Shown: positions 1 to 8,609, counted from the first letter of the stretch. The stretch is DNA of 64,000 bases from Lysobacter sp. Root690 (GCF_001427785.1 NZ_LMHM01000017.1:407727-471726); one strand, 5' to 3'. Translations and numbers: made by a program. The notes: generated by a model not told the origin, from the sequence alone.

Positions 1-2
1 GT

Positions 3-689
3 CGATTGCTGCAGCGCGGCCGCCGCCTGTTCCTGCTCAATCCGCCCGCCGCCCCGGCCACCGACACCGACGCGGTCGAGAAAGCCAACCTGCGCGCGAT
101 CCTCGCCGCGATCGAAGGCTCGGACCTGGAGAAGATCGTCGCCGAATCCACCTACGGCGCGCAGGACCGCGACCGTAGCGGCGACCTCGGCATCCTGTAC
201 GACATGGAGCAGGCCCTGCGCGCGCAGCCAACTCCTTTCAGCGTCATTCGCGCCGCGTACTACATGAGCAATTGGGACGCCTCGCTGCACAGCGCGCGCG
301 AACACGGCAAGGTGCTCAGCTTCTATCCGGCCGACTTCAGCCTGCCGATGGTGGCGCCGCGCGATTTGGGCCGCGTCGCGGCCGATCTGATCACCGAGCC
401 GGTCGCGAACACCGGCATGCATCACGTCGAAGGCCCGCGGGCGTATTCGCCCGCCGACGTGGCCGACGCGTTCGCGCAAGCGCTGGGTCGCGAGGTCGAA
501 GTCGAGGTGGTGCCGCGCGCGCAATGGGTGGCCGCCTATCAAAAGCTCGGATTTTCCGAGGCGGCGGCGAAGTCGTATGCCGATATGACCGCGGTTACGC
601 TGGATAAAAGTTACCGGCCCGCGCACGACCCAGTACGCGGACAGGTCAGTTTGCAGGCCTATGTCCAGGGATTGGTCGATCGCTTCTGA
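3..689 (+). CDS. NmrA-like NAD(P)-binding protein, 5' end outside window
   Basis: About 228 residues are visible and the frame is open to the left edge, so the N-terminus with the dinucleotide-binding glycine motif is missing. The visible part matches the NmrA/atypical short-chain dehydrogenase family: a segment ending LFLLNPP, a helix with KANLRAILAA, then the IVAESTYGAQ strand, the FSVIRAAYYMSNW segment and a C-terminal HHVEGPRAYSPADVADAFAQ region typical of substrate-domain ends. Members act as NAD(P)H-dependent quinone reductases or redox sensors; which one applies here cannot be decided. The gene converges on the leftward cluster that ends at 814, with no clear terminator in the 124-bp gap. 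Confidence 0.75.
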   Translation, partial: RLLQRGRRLFLLNPPAAPATDTDAVEKANLRAILAAIEGSDLEKIVAESTYGAQDRDRSGDLGILYDMEQALRAQPTPFSVIRAAYYMSNWDASLHSAREHGKVLSFYPADFSLPMVAPRDLGRVAADLITEPVANTGMHHVEGPRAYSPADVADAFAQALGREVEVEVVPRAQWVAAYQKLGFSEAAAKSYADMTAVTLDKSYRPAHDPVRGQVSLQAYVQGLVDRF

Positions 690-813
690 TAGAGGCCGTC
701 GCTCGGGCGATGGTTTGAGGCATCGTCCACGCGCGCTTTTGTCGTTGCCCGATCGATTAGGCAGAGCATCGTCGACCCGTCGGATGAAGCCTTGGGCGTA
801 CGCGCAATCGGCT

Positions 814-1815
814 CTATTTCCGCAGATCGTCGCGATACCCCGGCGCCAGCAGGCTTACCGATTCCAGTCGATTGTCCAGGGTGTCGAAATTGATCCAGAG
901 CAGTTGATCCGGCGAATACCAGCGGGCCACGCCCCAGGTGTGGCTTTCTTGCCACTGATCGGCCTTGCGTCCGATCTTCTCCTGCAACACCGCGGGCGAA
1001 TCGTCGAAACCCAGGCCTGACGGCAACCCGCCCAGCCATGGGCGTGAGTCGCCGAGACGATCGCGCACCATGTCCAGACCGACGAATGCAGGGGTGCCGT
1101 CGTCGGCGCGGTGGCGCGGGTCGAAGTACAACTCGAAGCCGAATTCGCATTTACGGTTCACCGCCTCGTGCTCGACCGCGGCGACGAGGCCGTCGGGATC
1201 GAAGTCGCGGAAGGCGCGGCGAAACTCTTCGCTGTGCGCCGACCGTCCGAACAAGTCGCGGATCTGCTCGGGCGAGGGATAATCCGCCGCGACGAAAGGC
1301 GCATCGCTGGCCGGCATCGCGATGCCAAGACTGATGTCGTAGAGACCAGCTTGCTCGGCTTGACCGAGGTCGCCGGGCTGATAAGTGACGCGTAATCGAT
1401 AGTCGGCCAACCACCACGCATCGCGCTTGTAGGCGTGCAGCACATCGCCATGACCCTGCGCGACCAGCCTGTCCCGTGCCTGCGCCCGCGTATCGTTCCA
1501 GTCCAAGCCGAACGGCATTTCGCCGTCGTAGGGCTTGATCCGCCCCGGAATGCCCGAGGTGACCGAGATATTGGTGAACACCAGTTCGTCGCTTTTGCCG
1601 TGCAGGTTCTCCGGCAGGTTTTCCCAGTAATTACGCTCGGTGAACGACAGCAGCATCCCCAGCGATTTGATCTGCAGCACGGCTTCGTACGGACTGCGAG
1701 GCGGATCGCCGAGCATCGGACGTCGCTTGACGCCCAGTTCGCGCAGCATGGCTTCCACGCCGTCGTCGGTGGCGAGCGAACCGAAGTGCTCGGCATAACG
1801 CTGAATTCGCAACAT
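814..1815 (-). CDS. Unrecognised protein made of a duplicated ~150-residue module; possible immunity protein
   Basis: This 333-residue protein has no signal peptide or membrane segment and matches no family I can name. Its two halves look like copies of one module. Each half has a leading helix, a block of beta-strand character, then a motif of the form L/MP-x-GL-x-F/W-D followed by a helix and a W/Y-rich hairpin: MPFGLDWND near residue 101 and LPSGLGFDD near residue 262. The next gene upstream (1849-2325) encodes a single copy containing LPYGLHFDM. It is the last gene of the vgrG island, just downstream of a nuclease-like effector candidate. That position and the acidic, compact character fit an immunity protein, which is inference only. 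The ATG has a poor ribosome binding site. Confidence 0.8.
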   Translation of the reverse strand: MLRIQRYAEHFGSLATDDGVEAMLRELGVKRRPMLGDPPRSPYEAVLQIKSLGMLLSFTERNYWENLPENLHGKSDELVFTNISVTSGIPGRIKPYDGEMPFGLDWNDTRAQARDRLVAQGHGDVLHAYKRDAWWLADYRLRVTYQPGDLGQAEQAGLYDISLGIAMPASDAPFVAADYPSPEQIRDLFGRSAHSEEFRRAFRDFDPDGLVAAVEHEAVNRKCEFGFELYFDPRHRADDGTPAFVGLDMVRDRLGDSRPWLGGLPSGLGFDDSPAVLQEKIGRKADQWQESHTWGVARWYSPDQLLWINFDTLDNRLESVSLLAPGYRDDLRK

Positions 1816-1848
1816 GGTGAGGCGGTCCGTCCTGGAAAGTCGGCGGTG

Positions 1849-2325
1849 TTACATCACGGGCGCTTGCAGACCGACCGATTTGATCGCACCGCTCTTGGGC
1901 TCGTAGTTGACGAGCACGCGGTGCCCGTCTTTCTGCCACGTCTCCACGTATGGATCGCTGGAGTCCGGCGCGCCGAGCAATTGCGCCAGCTGTTGTTTGC
2001 TCATGTCGAAGTGCAGGCCGTAGGGCAGCGGCCCCGGATAGGCCTCGGCACCGGCGACAGCCGAGCGCAGGAACACCTGCACCAGCACCCAGGGGCCTTC
2101 GCCGATGTCGTGATAGGCGATCTCGCGCCGCCTGCCTTCGTCTTGGTACTCGAGCTGCAGCGCACGGCTCTTGTCTTCGTAGACCCGGCCGCCGACCTCG
2201 TCGAGCGGATCGGGTTGCAGGTCCGCCTCGGCAAGGCCGAGCGTTTCCAGCAAACGCGCGCCTTCGGCGCTGGTGTGGGGTTTGTCCAGCGCGGCGATGA
2301 ACTCGGTCGGAGCGGGGGTGGCCAT
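1849..2325 (-). CDS. Unrecognised single-module protein related to the 814-1815 product; possible immunity protein
   Basis: The 158-residue product starts at the ATG at 2325, preceded by GAGGG nine bases upstream; a TTG at 2346 would add seven residues but has no better site. The layout is an N-terminal helix (about residues 10-30), a beta-rich middle, then LPYGLHFDM near residue 106 and a C-terminal beta-hairpin ending near residue 156. The same order occurs twice in the neighbouring 333-residue protein. No signal peptide is present. It lies 18 bp after the stop of the effector candidate at 2343-3458 and is probably co-transcribed. Small cytoplasmic proteins immediately downstream of T6SS effectors are often cognate immunity proteins; that role is inferred from position and not shown by sequence. 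Confidence 0.8.
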   Translation of the reverse strand: MATPAPTEFIAALDKPHTSAEGARLLETLGLAEADLQPDPLDEVGGRVYEDKSRALQLEYQDEGRRREIAYHDIGEGPWVLVQVFLRSAVAGAEAYPGPLPYGLHFDMSKQQLAQLLGAPDSSDPYVETWQKDGHRVLVNYEPKSGAIKSVGLQAPVM

Positions 2326-2342
2326 GCAATTGCCCTCGGGTG

Positions 2343-3458
2343 TCAAAGAATCCCTTTCCAGGGATTGGTGGTGTTCTTTCCTTTCTTGAAATCGTCCAGC
2401 ACCTTGCTCAGGAATTTATCGTACTGCGCATTGGTGATTTTTCCGATTTCGCCGGTCGCCTTCTGCAGGGCGGCGAGGCATTTGTGATGTTTATCGCTGC
2501 GGCGCATGGTCTCGCGGTGCTGGCGTCCTTCCTCGCGTGCCATTTTCTGCAGATCGCTCGCGCCGTGCTTGTTGTTGGGATTGCTGTTGGTCAGTCCGTC
2601 GCCGTGAATTTCCTTGGGAACGCTGACGGTGAACGCGTGGCGTCCTATCCGCTCCCCGAGCGCCTTCTTCTGCTCCACGCCCAGATCGATACCTTGCCGG
2701 CGCGCCAGCCGCATTGCCTGCTCGAGCAGAGCGGCCTGGGGCGGGATGTGGTCGCGCTCCATGCCCACGCTTTCGGCGTCGAACTTTTGCAGCTTGCCGT
2801 AGGAGCCCTTCTGCCCACATTTGAGCGCTTTCTTGCCTGCGATCTTGCCGCCGGTGGTGGCGGGCGGGGGATCGTCGGGAGTCTTCGGTGGGCCGTCGGG
2901 CGCATGCGCGGTGGGTGCATCGTCGAGGTGCTTGGCCGCGGCGTGCTCGAGGGCTTCGCCGCCTTCGCGCGCCATCTTCTTCGCGCCGCCGCCGAGCAGT
3001 CGCTTTGGGTTGAGATTGGCCAGCAACGCGCCGCCGCGCTCGGCGGCGGAATTCATCGTGAACGGCGAGGACACCGACATCGATGCCGCATTTACTGCGA
3101 CGTTGTTGCGCGCCTGCTCGGCCAGTTGGCTGGCGGCCTGCTGGTCGGCCGGATTGCTCGCCCACATCGCCGCTTCGTCCATCTGCGTCGACAGGCCCGC
3201 GGCGGTAGAGGCCGCCAGCAGATTCCAGCCGTCGGTGGGCGTGTTGCCGATGTCCTTGGCCGCACCGATCACGCCGCCGACGGGATCGTTCAACGCGGCC
3301 TTGGAATCCTGGCCTTGCTGGCTCAACCAGTCGCCGAGCTTGCCCCAGAATCCCTTTTCCTGCGCAACCTCGGGTTGTACCGGCGGATTGGCCTGCAAGG
3401 CCGGCTTGTTGGTCCGGCCGACCTGGCCGACCGCCTTGCCTAGGGTATTACCGGTCAT
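2343..3458 (-). CDS. Candidate T6SS effector with C-terminal His-rich nuclease-like domain
   Basis: The protein is 371 residues. The N-terminal 150 residues are Ala/Gly-rich with weakly hydrophobic helices and no cleavable signal. A Pro/Asp-rich linker (about 180-205) precedes a basic C-terminal domain. That domain opens with KCGQKGSYGKLQ (213-224), then ERDHIPP (234-240), and has later histidines H285 and H298 plus an HH pair near 324. A D-H pair followed by spaced His/Asn residues resembles HNH or other His-Me finger nuclease toxins, but I cannot name the exact family. Position downstream of vgrG, DUF2169 and PAAR genes and upstream of two possible immunity genes supports a polymorphic toxin. 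GAGGAG seven bases before the ATG is a strong ribosome site and lies inside the small upstream ORF. Confidence 0.75.
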   Translation of the reverse strand: MTGNTLGKAVGQVGRTNKPALQANPPVQPEVAQEKGFWGKLGDWLSQQGQDSKAALNDPVGGVIGAAKDIGNTPTDGWNLLAASTAAGLSTQMDEAAMWASNPADQQAASQLAEQARNNVAVNAASMSVSSPFTMNSAAERGGALLANLNPKRLLGGGAKKMAREGGEALEHAAAKHLDDAPTAHAPDGPPKTPDDPPPATTGGKIAGKKALKCGQKGSYGKLQKFDAESVGMERDHIPPQAALLEQAMRLARRQGIDLGVEQKKALGERIGRHAFTVSVPKEIHGDGLTNSNPNNKHGASDLQKMAREEGRQHRETMRRSDKHHKCLAALQKATGEIGKITNAQYDKFLSKVLDDFKKGKNTTNPWKGIL

Positions 3459-3537
3459 CGCCGTTCTCCTCGACCGGCAACAGCCGGTCGAGCGGGCGCG
3501 AACGATTGCGACCTGCGATGCGTGGCTCGACGCTCAT
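3448..3537 (-). CDS. 29-codon ORF overlapping the effector start, possible coupling leader
   Basis: Starting at the ATG at 3537, this frame encodes 29 residues beginning MSVEPRIAGR and ending ENGDDR, and stops with TAA inside the next gene, overlapping its first 11 bases. It is preceded by AAGGAGAG at ideal spacing, one of the strongest ribosome binding sites in the cluster. The effector's own ribosome site (GAGGAG) is inside this ORF. That arrangement is typical of translational coupling. The peptide is basic with no hydrophobic stretch, so it is not a toxin-like transmembrane peptide. It could be a short real protein or simply a leader; no homology is known to me. Confidence 0.45.
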   Translation of the reverse strand: MSVEPRIAGRNRSRPLDRLLPVEENGDDR

Positions 3538-3576
3538 CCAACTCTCCTTGTATGGCTCGCGTGGCGCATCCTGATA

Positions 3577-4098
3577 TCAGCGTTGTGGTGCGGCCTGCAC
3601 GCGTTCGTCGGCGACGGAATGCACTTTCCAGCTTTCGTCGACCTTGGCGAAGGTGATCACGACCATGCGCATGACCGCGGTGCGTGGCGGATGACGCACC
3701 AGCGCGACCGAATCGTGGCGCAGTTCGAAGATCCATTGCCCGAATCGGCTCGCCTCGCCGAAGCGCCACAGGTTGGATTGGCGTAACTCGGCGGCGAAGG
3801 ATTGATGCGTCTGGTCGAGTTCCAGCGCCGATACCGCCAGGCTGCGCAGCAGTTCGAGCTCGGACTCGTCCAGCACCAAGCGTTTGCCGGCGATGTCGAA
3901 GGTCGCGGATTTATCGTCGTTCATCTGAGCGGGAACCTGTGTCGATGACGGGGTGGGGCCTGCGGCAATCGGCGTACCGCAGGCCAACAGCGTGGCGCAG
4001 CACACCAGCATGGCCCCGATAGCGTCGGGTCTGTGCCTGCGAGGCAGCGGGCCGAGAGCTTTGACGGCGATGAGGTCGGACGTGTCCATCATGGGCAT
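3577..4098 (-). CDS. Small predicted lipoprotein of the vgrG island
   Basis: The product is 173 residues. Residues about 28-40 form a hydrophobic stretch ending LLAC at C40, a plausible lipobox, though the preceding 27-residue n-region is long for a lipoprotein signal. The mature part is mixed alpha/beta, with a helix around ELELLRSLAVSALELDQ and a C-terminal strand pattern around AVMRMVVITFAKVDESWKVH. I recognise no domain. The start overlaps the end of the PAAR-metallopeptidase gene by 10 bases. A periplasmic lipoprotein directly downstream of a T6SS peptidase effector could be its immunity protein, which would have to sit in the periplasm; this is inferred from location. Confidence 0.75.
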   Translation of the reverse strand: MPMMDTSDLIAVKALGPLPRRHRPDAIGAMLVCCATLLACGTPIAAGPTPSSTQVPAQMNDDKSATFDIAGKRLVLDESELELLRSLAVSALELDQTHQSFAAELRQSNLWRFGEASRFGQWIFELRHDSVALVRHPPRTAVMRMVVITFAKVDESWKVHSVADERVQAAPQR

Positions 4099-5057
4099 TT
4101 CCAGTCGGAGGTTTTCACGGTTCGCTGGCCTTTGACGTCTGGCGGTCCCGGCACGACGTCACCTTTTTGCGGCGCCCGGATCGTGCCGTCGGTCAACTTG
4201 ACCTTGCCCGCGTCGGCGCCGCTGGCGATGATTTCTTCAATGCCCAGGGGATACTCGGCGGTGACGAAATCCGAGATCGCCTTGGTGTTCGGGATCGTCT
4301 TGCCGCTGGCATCGGTGGTGCGCAGTTTGGGTCTGCCCTGGAAACCCTTGTCGATCGCCCATTGCTCTGTACGGGTATAAGCGTCGATTTCCGCGTCGTT
4401 CCACGACATGCCGCGTTGCTGTTGGTGGGTGAGCTCGTGGTAGAAGGTCTGCGCAGCTCCTTCGCAACTGTCGCCGTCGAGCACGCCGATTTCCTTGGCC
4501 GCGCTGCTGGAGCTGCCGCCGGCATGGAAGGGCTTGCTGCGCCACGCTTTTCCGTCGAACTCCTGGTCCATGAAGGTGATCGATTTCGACGACTTCAATG
4601 TGGTCTTGGCCAGCAGATCGATCTTGTCTTTGTCCTGCGGGCAGAAGATCCGGATGATGCATTCCTTGGTCCAGGGGCCCTTGCTCGACGGACTGCCCTT
4701 GTGCCGGCCGTTCATCCAGAAGACGTCGTCGTGGCGAATGATCCTCCGGCCTTCGAAGCGGACCGTGGAACTGCGGGTCTTGGGCCAGCAATCGGCTTCC
4801 ACCGTGCCGCTCTTGATGCCGTTGGCGCGACCGGGCGCGTCGCCGATGGTCTTGGGGGTCTTGCTGGCGTCGAACAGGACCACGTAGTGCGAATTCACCC
4901 GCACGGTGCTGGTCGGCTGCACGGTCTGCTGCAGTTTGGCGATCACCGGATACGGCACTGGCGGCACCGAGCTGCCCATCGGCGTCTTGCACACGTCAGG
5001 CGCCAGGCTGACTACTTTCCAGCCCGATTGCTTGCGCGCGGTGTAATCCTTGGCCAT
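4089..5057 (-). CDS. PAAR-like (DUF4150) protein fused to HELTH zinc metallopeptidase, T6SS effector
   Basis: The 322-residue product starts at the ATG at 5057, preceded by AGGAGA; open frame continues upstream but lies over the DUF2169 gene. Residues 1-130 match the DUF4150 PAAR-like domain, including DVCKTPMGSSVPPVPYPVIA (21-40), which caps the VgrG spike tip. The C-terminal region carries HELTH at 207-211 followed by AEIDAY (222-227), fitting a gluzincin: two zinc-binding histidines, the catalytic glutamate E208 and a likely third ligand E223. Known spike-fused effectors of this kind are injected into neighbouring cells. The substrate is not evident; peptidoglycan peptide or host protein cleavage are both possible. 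It follows DUF2169 and precedes the lipoprotein gene. Confidence 0.88.
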   Translation of the reverse strand: MAKDYTARKQSGWKVVSLAPDVCKTPMGSSVPPVPYPVIAKLQQTVQPTSTVRVNSHYVVLFDASKTPKTIGDAPGRANGIKSGTVEADCWPKTRSSTVRFEGRRIIRHDDVFWMNGRHKGSPSSKGPWTKECIIRIFCPQDKDKIDLLAKTTLKSSKSITFMDQEFDGKAWRSKPFHAGGSSSSAAKEIGVLDGDSCEGAAQTFYHELTHQQQRGMSWNDAEIDAYTRTEQWAIDKGFQGRPKLRTTDASGKTIPNTKAISDFVTAEYPLGIEEIIASGADAGKVKLTDGTIRAPQKGDVVPGPPDVKGQRTVKTSDWKCP

Positions 5058-5068
5058 GGTCGGTTCTC

Positions 5069-6439
5069 CTAGCTCGATTCCGCGACCGGCGCGCCGACTT
5101 CGGGGCCTGCCCGCAACAGCGGCGCGGCCGGGTCGGTTTCGAAACGCGCCTCGGCGACGCGGATCTGCGCATCGCGCGGCAGGGTCAGGCGGTGGGTCAA
5201 CTGCAGTGTCATCTCGTCGGTGTCGACGATCAGCGTGTCGGTCTTGAGCATCAGGGGCAGTAACGCGCCGCTGACCAGGCGCAGCAACACGAAGGCCCGG
5301 TGCCCTGGCAGATCGACCGTCAGGCCGCCGCGCGGGGTCAGCTCGGCCGGCGTCAGTTGCCACAGCTCGATCCGTGAGTCGGCCGGCAGGAACGCGATCT
5401 GCTGATCCGGCGGCGCGCAATTCCAGTAACCGTAATCGATGTCGAGCGGAACCCCGGGCCAGCGTGTTTCGAGCCAATGGTCGTCGTAGGTGCCGGCCAG
5501 CGCCAGACGCGGCGCCCAGGCGCGGCCCACGACGCCGAAACCGGCCGGCGCGCTGCCGCATTCCCGGGCGACCTTCGCCATCGCTGGCGCGGGCAGGTCG
5601 CCCTTGGGCAACTTGACCGAGATCAGTTGCCGCGTCGGCGCGTCGAGCGTTTCGATCTGCGGCGCCGGCATGCGCTTGATCTTGCCGTCTCCCGCGGCCA
5701 ACGCGGCCTGGAGGTAGCGGCCGTCCATCCAGCCCTTGCCCAACGGATTGCTGAAGCAGACCTCATTGAGTGCGTGGCGCGGCGCGGTCGAACCCTCCAC
5801 GTACTTGGGATTGCGCACCACGCTGCGCCCGCCGAATGCGTACTCCCAACGCAGTGGAACGCGATCGACCGGCGTGGGCGGGGTGAGCCGCCAGCCGGTA
5901 AACAGCCCGCGGCGGCGGAATTCGCGGGGGCCGGTCACGCGCAGCGTCTTATCGAGCAGGACGTGTTGGGTCGGCGCGTCCGCCCGTTGCTGTTCTGCCA
6001 GTTCGAGTGCCTGTCGCCACTGCGCCTGCTGCTGCGCGGTCAATGCCATGCCCGGACTCAGCGGACGCGGCCGCTCGACCGCGATGTCCAGCGGCGGCAG
6101 CGGCGCGCTTACCCGGATGCGCGCATCCCAGTGGCGCGCGAACAGCCCGCCGGGCGCGTGCGCATGGCCGTTGACGATCACGTCGCAGCGCGGTTTGTAC
6201 GGAGCCAGATCACTTTCCTGGCGCGTGCTGGATTCGCCGGGTTCGCCATAGAACGTATCGGCGGTGACGAGTTCAAGGGCATCGCGATCCATGACTTGCG
6301 CGTTGAAACGTCCCGGCTCGCCGTCCACCGGCAGTAAACGATAGCCGACCTTCATCGCGACGACGCGGTTCTCATGGTCGTCGGGCGCCAGTGCGCCATA
6401 GCAAAGCACATCGAATGGAGTCAGATTGCGCAACAGCAT
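5069..6439 (-). CDS. DUF2169 family T6SS effector adaptor
   Basis: The 456-residue product matches the DUF2169 family through its opening (LTPFDVLCYGALAPDD), the VVAMKVGYRLL strand, the PYKPRCDVIVNGHAHAPGG segment and the central LRWEYAFGG followed by NPKYVEGS and NPLGKGW motifs. Proteins of this family act in the cytoplasm as adaptors that load PAAR-like-domain effectors onto VgrG. Here it lies between vgrG (11 bp) and the DUF4150-metallopeptidase gene (11 bp), the usual order for such a loading set. No signal peptide is present. Length and motifs look complete. Confidence 0.9.
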   Translation of the reverse strand: MLLRNLTPFDVLCYGALAPDDHENRVVAMKVGYRLLPVDGEPGRFNAQVMDRDALELVTADTFYGEPGESSTRQESDLAPYKPRCDVIVNGHAHAPGGLFARHWDARIRVSAPLPPLDIAVERPRPLSPGMALTAQQQAQWRQALELAEQQRADAPTQHVLLDKTLRVTGPREFRRRGLFTGWRLTPPTPVDRVPLRWEYAFGGRSVVRNPKYVEGSTAPRHALNEVCFSNPLGKGWMDGRYLQAALAAGDGKIKRMPAPQIETLDAPTRQLISVKLPKGDLPAPAMAKVARECGSAPAGFGVVGRAWAPRLALAGTYDDHWLETRWPGVPLDIDYGYWNCAPPDQQIAFLPADSRIELWQLTPAELTPRGGLTVDLPGHRAFVLLRLVSGALLPLMLKTDTLIVDTDEMTLQLTHRLTLPRDAQIRVAEARFETDPAAPLLRAGPEVGAPVAESS

Positions 6440-6449
6440 CAGTGGGATC

Positions 6450-8609
6450 TCAGTTTATGTCGACGTCCTTGCCGTTGATTTCCACCGGCCCGGATGCGGA
6501 GAAATTGAACTTCGTTCCGTTCAAGGTGACCGTGCCGTCGGATTTCATGACCAGCACCGACTTGCCGACCCGGACGGTCAGGCTGTCGCCGACGGTGATG
6601 CTGTAGTTCTTGCCGATGCGGTCAGTGCGACTCAGGCCGACCAGTGACACCAACGCCGCACCGACGTTGCGGTTGTAGGCTAGGCCGACGTTGGTCATCT
6701 TGGCCAGGCCGACGTTCTGCATGTTGGTCATGGCGATGGTTTCGCGCTTGTGGCCGCCGATATTGAGGGTTTCGTTGTCGCCGACGTCCTCTTCGCGGCT
6801 CTGGCCGATGCTGATCTTCTCGTTCTGGTCGACGCGCTCGCTGCGGTTCTGGTGGATGGTGATGGTTTCGTTCTTGTCGACCGTTTCGGTGCGCTGGCCA
6901 TGCACGGTGATGGTTTCATTGCGATCCACCGTTTCGGTGCGGTCTTGTTTGACCTGCACCGTCTCGTCGCGATCGATGGTTTTCTTGCGGTCGCGGCCGA
7001 CCCAGTGAGTCTCGTCGTTCTCGACTTCGATGTCCTGGTTCTTCTCGGCGTGGATCCATAGTTGCTCCTCGCCTTTCTTGTCCTCGAAGCGCACCGCGTT
7101 GGCGTTGTCGTAGCCGCCGCCGCCGCTGGAGCGGGTTAGGATGCCGGTCTGGGTCTTGTTGGCCGGCAGGTCCCAGGGCGGCATGTTGTCCTGGTTGAAC
7201 ACTCGGCCGGTCAGGATCGGCATGTCGGGATTGCCGCCCAGGAATTGCACCAGTACTTCCTGGCCGATGCGGGGGACGGCCATGAAACCGAAGCGCTCGC
7301 CGGCCCAGGTAGAGGCCACCCGGACCCAGCACGAGCTTTTTTCGTCATATCGGCCTTCGCGGTCGAAATGGAATTGCACGCGCACGCGGCCGAACTCGTC
7401 GCAATGGATTTCGTCGCCTTCCGGGCCGACTACCAGCGCGCTGAGAACGCCGTAGATACGAGGCTCTTCGCTGTTGAGGTTGCGTCCGGGGCGCCACGGG
7501 ATCTTCTTGCGCACCGCGGTGAGCTGGTTGGCGTAGTAGGCCGGTACGCCGCTGCTCAGATAGTTGTTGGAAGCGATGTGGTGGGTTTCGACCACGAGGA
7601 ACTGACGGTCCTCTTCGGTACCGTGGTCGTGATCGTAGTGATCGCGCAACTCGAACCAGCGGCCGGGCTGCATGCGCTTGCAATTGCCCGCGGCATCGAA
7701 GCGTCTGGCCTGCGCCTCGATTTCCTCCATCCGTCGCTTGGCCAGGCTTTCGCCTTCGCCGGCGCTCTTGAACCCGTAAGCACCGGTGTGTTCGTACACC
7801 TCCAGAGCCGGCACGTCTCCCTGCTGGTTGACGGTGTTGGTGCTGGCGGCGATCGGCTTGGGATTCTTGAAATCGAAACTGGTGACCGCGTACTGGGTCG
7901 GGGTGATCTGCCGCACGGGCGACCATTCCGCCACCGCGTCCTCGTCCTGCGAACCGCCGGAGTCGTGGAAGCGGACTCGCTGTTCGCCGTCGATCGGCTT
8001 GGCGCGGGCGGAATCGTCGCCGAGCACCAGGCTGTGGCCATCTAGACGGTGTTCGTACCAGTAGTACCAGCCGCGCGATTCCCAGCGTCGGTGCAGGTAG
8101 TTGTAATCCGACTCCTCCCATTGCATGGCCTGGGTGATCGGCGGGTCGCCGCCGCCGAGCTGGAATTTGTAATCGCGCACGGCATAGTCGTCGAAGATTT
8201 CAACGGTGCTTTCGTAGACGGACTTGTCGTGGAACAAGAAGCAGTCCTTGCGCAGCCTGGAGAATGCCAGCCACGGCCCCAGCACCATTTCGTAACGCGC
8301 CCAGCCGCCGTCGGCGCGTACTTTGCGGAACTCGAAGACGTAGCCGTTGAAGTAGCGCGGGCTGCCGTCGTCGCGCGCCAGTTCGACCGTGGCCATCTTG
8401 CCGATCAAGTCCTTGGTCGGGATGCGCGCATCGTGCGATAGCAATTGGACGACGAAGCGGAAGTCCTGCGACAAGCCCTCGGTCGCATCGAGCTGGTCGA
8501 CCAGCAACTGCGAAGAAGGTCCATCGCTGTTAGGAAACCGCAGGTACATGATGCGATTGGCTTGAGGGTCGAGCAGGGACCCGATGGTCCCCAGATTCGT
8601 ATCAGCCAT
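6450..8609 (-). CDS. vgrG: VgrG (TssI) type VI secretion spike protein
   Basis: The 719-residue product shows the full VgrG order: a gp27-like N-terminal part (LRFPNSDGPSSQLLVDQLDA, EGLSQDFRFVVQLLS), the HRRWESRGWYYWYEH segment, the gp5-like OB fold (HCDEFGRVRVQFHFDREG, SCWVRVASTWAG, RIGQEVLVQFLGGNPD), and a C-terminal beta-helix needle. The needle holds tandem repeats of about 14 residues of the ETVDRNETITVHGQR type (about residues 545-640) and ends without an extra effector domain. VgrG trimers form the puncturing tip of the T6SS tube. The start overlaps the ankyrin gene end by 8 bp. No tss structural genes lie nearby, so this is an orphan vgrG module. Confidence 0.97.
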   Translation of the reverse strand: MADTNLGTIGSLLDPQANRIMYLRFPNSDGPSSQLLVDQLDATEGLSQDFRFVVQLLSHDARIPTKDLIGKMATVELARDDGSPRYFNGYVFEFRKVRADGGWARYEMVLGPWLAFSRLRKDCFLFHDKSVYESTVEIFDDYAVRDYKFQLGGGDPPITQAMQWEESDYNYLHRRWESRGWYYWYEHRLDGHSLVLGDDSARAKPIDGEQRVRFHDSGGSQDEDAVAEWSPVRQITPTQYAVTSFDFKNPKPIAASTNTVNQQGDVPALEVYEHTGAYGFKSAGEGESLAKRRMEEIEAQARRFDAAGNCKRMQPGRWFELRDHYDHDHGTEEDRQFLVVETHHIASNNYLSSGVPAYYANQLTAVRKKIPWRPGRNLNSEEPRIYGVLSALVVGPEGDEIHCDEFGRVRVQFHFDREGRYDEKSSCWVRVASTWAGERFGFMAVPRIGQEVLVQFLGGNPDMPILTGRVFNQDNMPPWDLPANKTQTGILTRSSGGGGYDNANAVRFEDKKGEEQLWIHAEKNQDIEVENDETHWVGRDRKKTIDRDETVQVKQDRTETVDRNETITVHGQRTETVDKNETITIHQNRSERVDQNEKISIGQSREEDVGDNETLNIGGHKRETIAMTNMQNVGLAKMTNVGLAYNRNVGAALVSLVGLSRTDRIGKNYSITVGDSLTVRVGKSVLVMKSDGTVTLNGTKFNFSASGPVEINGKDVDIN

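Noticed and set aside
4089-5561. A longer start for the PAAR-metallopeptidase
   Set aside because: It would lie over the DUF2169 gene; the ATG at 5057 has AGGAGA and the canonical DUF4150 N-terminus.
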